Made by a program: the position numbers and the translations under genes. A DNA stretch of 8,145 nucleotides from DAONLM01 sp035406685 (GTDB lineage Bacteria > Spirochaetota > GWE2-31-10 > MWDO01): positions 1 through 8,145 of the forward strand of contig DAONLM010000139.1 in the NCBI GenBank assembly GCA_035406685.1, read 5' to 3'. Shown here piece after piece: positions 6,042-8,145 of the stretch. The notes beneath the pieces are model-generated. The model saw nothing but the letters and a program-made list of their open reading frames with translations. It had not been told where the DNA came from and ran no database searches. How positions within the stretch are numbered: position 1 is the first letter of the stretch; each line of letters begins with the position of its first letter.

Positions 6042-7181
6042 TTAGTAAACTCCTTTAAAATTTATATCCCAATCTTTAATAACCGGACAATAACCATAAT
6101 TTTGAACAACTTTTATCATATCCTTTAAATTTCTTTTATCAGAAACATCAAATTGTCCCTCATTATCTTCTTTTAATTTGTAACCACCGGGCGATGTTTT
6201 AGAACCAGCACTTATCTGGGTGATGCATAAATTAATCAACCTGTCCCTTAATTCTGCTCTCTCCCTTGTAGATAAAACAAATCCAATATCTGGATAAAGT
6301 ATTCTTAATAATGACATCATCTTAACAAAATTTCTATCACTTACAGGATATGGAATTTTATAAGAAGGTGAAACTGGATTAATTCTTGGAAAACTTAAAG
6401 TTATCTCCTGTTGCCAGTATCTCTTTCTCAAATAATCAATATGAAATGCAATGGCTATTGCCTCATATCTCCAATCATAAAGTCCAAGTAAAGCCCCAAT
6501 CCCTACTTTTCTAAACCCAGCTATCATTGCTCTATCAGGTGTATTAAGTCTATACTTATAATCTTTCTTTTTACCTCTTATATGAACCCTATCATATATC
6601 TCAGGGTTATATGTCTCCTGATAAATAGTAAGCCCATTTGCTCCACTCTCTACCAAAAGCCGGTATTCTTCTTCATCCATTGGATATATTTCAAGACCAA
6701 CATAGGTAAAATAATTTTTTGCCATCTGGACAGCATTCTTAATATATTCAAGAGGTGCTTTTTCTCTTGATTCTCCAGTCAATAAAAGAATACTATCAAA
6801 ACCAATATTTTTTAAATAGATTAATTCTTCTTCTATCTCTTTTTCTGTTAATGTGACTCTTTTAAAAGAACGACCCGCATTAAAACCACAATAACTACAT
6901 ACATTCTCACATTCATTTGATAAATATAAAGGGACATAAAAATTTATTATCTTGCCAAATCTCTGAATAGTTAGATCTCTTGCCTTTTTTGCTATCTGAA
7001 CAAGAAATTGATTACTTTTTTCAGATAATAGAATAAAAAAATCGTTTAATTTAATACTCTCTTTATCTAAAATATCAATAATATCCCTCTCTTTTGCAGA
7101 TTGATCATATAAAGAAAGAGACTGGTAAATATTATTAAAATCTATTTTGTTTTCCAATAAATAATCATAAAAATAATTCAT
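6042..7181 (-). CDS. thiH: 2-iminoacetate synthase ThiH (radical SAM tyrosine lyase)
   Basis: ThiH cleaves tyrosine with S-adenosylmethionine to give dehydroglycine (2-iminoacetate) and p-cresol; ThiG uses the dehydroglycine to build the thiazole ring. The 379 residues are close to the E. coli enzyme. The radical SAM cluster motif CX3CX2C is C91, C95 and C98 (CENVCSYCGF). Further family signatures are GLTIYQETYNPEIYDRVH, GIGALLGLYDWR and the C-terminal ITQISAGSKTSPGGY. The related enzyme HydG is longer and has a second C-terminal cluster that is absent here. The gene starts 6 nt after thiG. GGAGGAG in the thiG tail is 15 nt from the ATG, an unusually long gap. An ATT 6 nt further upstream would be better placed but is a rare start codon. 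The enzyme is oxygen-sensitive, which hints at an anoxic lifestyle. Confidence 0.96.
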   Translation of the reverse strand: MNYFYDYLLENKIDFNNIYQSLSLYDQSAKERDIIDILDKESIKLNDFFILLSEKSNQFLVQIAKKARDLTIQRFGKIINFYVPLYLSNECENVCSYCGFNAGRSFKRVTLTEKEIEEELIYLKNIGFDSILLLTGESREKAPLEYIKNAVQMAKNYFTYVGLEIYPMDEEEYRLLVESGANGLTIYQETYNPEIYDRVHIRGKKKDYKYRLNTPDRAMIAGFRKVGIGALLGLYDWRYEAIAIAFHIDYLRKRYWQQEITLSFPRINPVSPSYKIPYPVSDRNFVKMMSLLRILYPDIGFVLSTRERAELRDRLINLCITQISAGSKTSPGGYKLKEDNEGQFDVSDKRNLKDMIKVVQNYGYCPVIKDWDINFKGVY

Positions 7182-7187
7182 ATAAAT

Positions 7188-7979
7188 CTATCTTAACTCC
7201 TCCACCCAATCAAGAGGACTTGACGCTTCAGCCTTCTCTTTTTCTTTGGCAAGGCCTGAAAGATATGCTATCCTCCCACTCTCTATTGCTATTTTAAAGG
7301 CATAAGCCATTTTGACTGGATCTCCAGCAGTTGCTATTGCTGTATTTACCAGAACAGCCGATGCCCCAATCTCCATCGCATACGCAGCATGGGAAGGTGA
7401 ACCTATTCCAGCATCAATTACTACTGGCACTCTTGCCTGAGAAATAATTATTTTTAACATATCCAATGTTTTTAACCCCTTGTTCGTTCCAATAGGAGCC
7501 CCAAGCGGCATCACGGTAACACATCCTGCATCTTCTAATTTTTTACACAAAATAGGATCAGCATTAACATAAGGTAGTACCTTAAACCCCTCCTTTGCAA
7601 GAACAGTGGCAGCCTTTAAAGTCTCTTCCCCATCCGGTAAAAGATAGTAGGGATCTGGTGTAATTTCGAGTTTTACCCAGTCAGAAATACCTGCTTCCCG
7701 TGCTATATATGCTATCTTAATTGCCTCTTGAGCATTTCTTGCACCTGAAGTATTTGGTAGTAAAGTATACTTTTTTCTGTCAATATATGATAATAGATCA
7801 TCAGAAGGATTAGTAATATCAACTCTTCTTAAAGCCATGGTAACCATTTCTGTGCCAGACATATCAAGAGCTTCTTTCATTAATTTATACGAAGAAAATT
7901 TTCCAGTCCCAACAAACAATCTTGAATTAAAAAGTCTATCCTCAATTTTTAATTTATCATTTTCTAAAATATTAATCAT
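7188..7979 (-). CDS. thiG: Thiazole synthase ThiG
   Basis: ThiG condenses 1-deoxy-D-xylulose 5-phosphate, dehydroglycine from ThiH and sulfur from ThiS thiocarboxylate into the thiazole phosphate of thiamine. The 263-residue TIM barrel carries FVGTGKF (22-28), MALRRVD (48-54), LLPNTSGARNA (73-83) and WVKLEITPD (101-109), in which K103 fits the catalytic lysine that forms an imine with the sugar. Later come PLGAPIGTNKG, a phosphate-binding DAGIGSPSHA and VNTAIATAGDP. The ATG is preceded by AAGGATG at 7994-7988, 8 nt away. This is the first gene of the operon, directly behind a strong promoter. No thiS precedes it, so the sulfur carrier must be encoded elsewhere or beyond the window. Confidence 0.97.
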   Translation of the reverse strand: MINILENDKLKIEDRLFNSRLFVGTGKFSSYKLMKEALDMSGTEMVTMALRRVDITNPSDDLLSYIDRKKYTLLPNTSGARNAQEAIKIAYIAREAGISDWVKLEITPDPYYLLPDGEETLKAATVLAKEGFKVLPYVNADPILCKKLEDAGCVTVMPLGAPIGTNKGLKTLDMLKIIISQARVPVVIDAGIGSPSHAAYAMEIGASAVLVNTAIATAGDPVKMAYAFKIAIESGRIAYLSGLAKEKEKAEASSPLDWVEELR

Positions 7980-8011
7980 TACTTGATCATCCTTAATTAA
8001 AATTTAGGATA

Positions 8012-8040
8012 TTTATAACTAAAATTTTAACATTTGTCAA
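8012..8040 (-). promoter_or_regulatory. Sigma-70-type promoter of the thiGHE operon
   Basis: On the - strand a perfect TTGACA (8040-8035) is followed by a 17-nt spacer and TATAAA (8017-8012). The predicted transcript starts near 8005, about 25 nt before the thiG ATG. That leader can hold the ribosome site but not a TPP riboswitch (roughly 100 nt), so thiamine control, if any, must act at the promoter or elsewhere. Confidence 0.8.
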
Positions 8041-8104
8041 AAGAAATGAAAATCGAAAATTTTATAATTGTTATCTTTATCTTCGGGAAGAAAATTTTTA
8101 ATTT

Positions 8105-8144
8105 TTTTCTTAAATTTTGTAAAGGATTTTCTTAAAAATTTTGT
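8105..8144. repeat. Short imperfect direct repeat upstream of the thi promoter
   Basis: TTTTCTTAAATTTTGT (8105-8120) recurs as TTTTCTTAAAAATTTTGT (8127-8144), differing by two inserted A residues and separated by AAAGGA. It lies 65-105 nt upstream of the thi -35 box and is cut off by the window edge. No gene is visible in 7980-8145. It may be simple A/T-rich low complexity. Confidence 0.4.
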
Positions 8145-8145
8145 G

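Noticed and set aside
5928..6128. 66-codon open frame on the + strand
   Set aside because: It is antisense across the thiH/thiE junction and has no supporting signal.
6582..6770. 62-codon open frame on the + strand
   Set aside because: It is antisense to the conserved core of thiH.
6042..7181. HydG (hydrogenase maturation tyrosine lyase) instead of ThiH
   Set aside because: The length is that of ThiH, the C-terminal second cluster motif of HydG is missing, and the gene sits between thiG and thiE.
8046..8135. 29-codon + strand frame starting at ATG 8046
   Set aside because: It has no ribosome site, is low-complexity F/K/I sequence and overlaps the region just upstream of the thi promoter.

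Overview
The window is very A+T-rich (well under 35% GC by eye) and carries two convergent operons. Signal peptides followed by long amphipathic beta-strand proteins on the left point to a diderm (Gram-negative-type) bacterium. ThiH, an oxygen-sensitive radical SAM enzyme, on the right suggests an anaerobe or facultative anaerobe. FecR-domain surface proteins together with such low GC would fit a spirochaete or another deep-branching low-GC diderm, but this is a guess; no marker gene fixes the taxon.

Left (+ strand): the probable 3' end of an unidentified gene (1-122) is followed by a consensus-like sigma-70 promoter (TTGACA, 17 nt, TATATT). That promoter drives three genes for exported proteins. 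The first (281-1771) is a predicted outer-membrane beta-barrel. The second (TTG start at 1761, ending 4022) is a signal peptide plus FecR-like domain, an acidic linker and a second barrel that looks paralogous to the first. The third (4047-5126) is an extremely A+T-rich secreted protein with about seven 45-residue beta repeats, resembling a beta-propeller. The genes overlap by 11 nt and then are 24 nt apart. A 17-codon open frame coupled to the end of the third gene may be the stump of a lost fourth gene.

Middle (5127-5417, no full gene): a pair of tandem GATATCCCCT hairpins lies between the converging operons. One of the foldings ends in a T-run and should terminate the left operon.

Right (- strand): thiG, thiH and thiE are read leftwards from a near-perfect promoter (TTGACA, 17 nt, TATAAA at 8040-8012). 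ThiG and ThiH make the thiazole half of thiamine from deoxyxylulose phosphate, dehydroglycine (from tyrosine) and ThiS-carried sulfur. ThiE joins the thiazole to the pyrimidine to give thiamine phosphate. thiS, thiF, thiC and thiD are not in the window, and the leader is too short for a TPP riboswitch.

The thiamine genes are well-recognised families. The left operon is the uncharacterised part: two related barrels, one carrying a periplasmic FecR-like domain, plus a propeller-like secreted protein.
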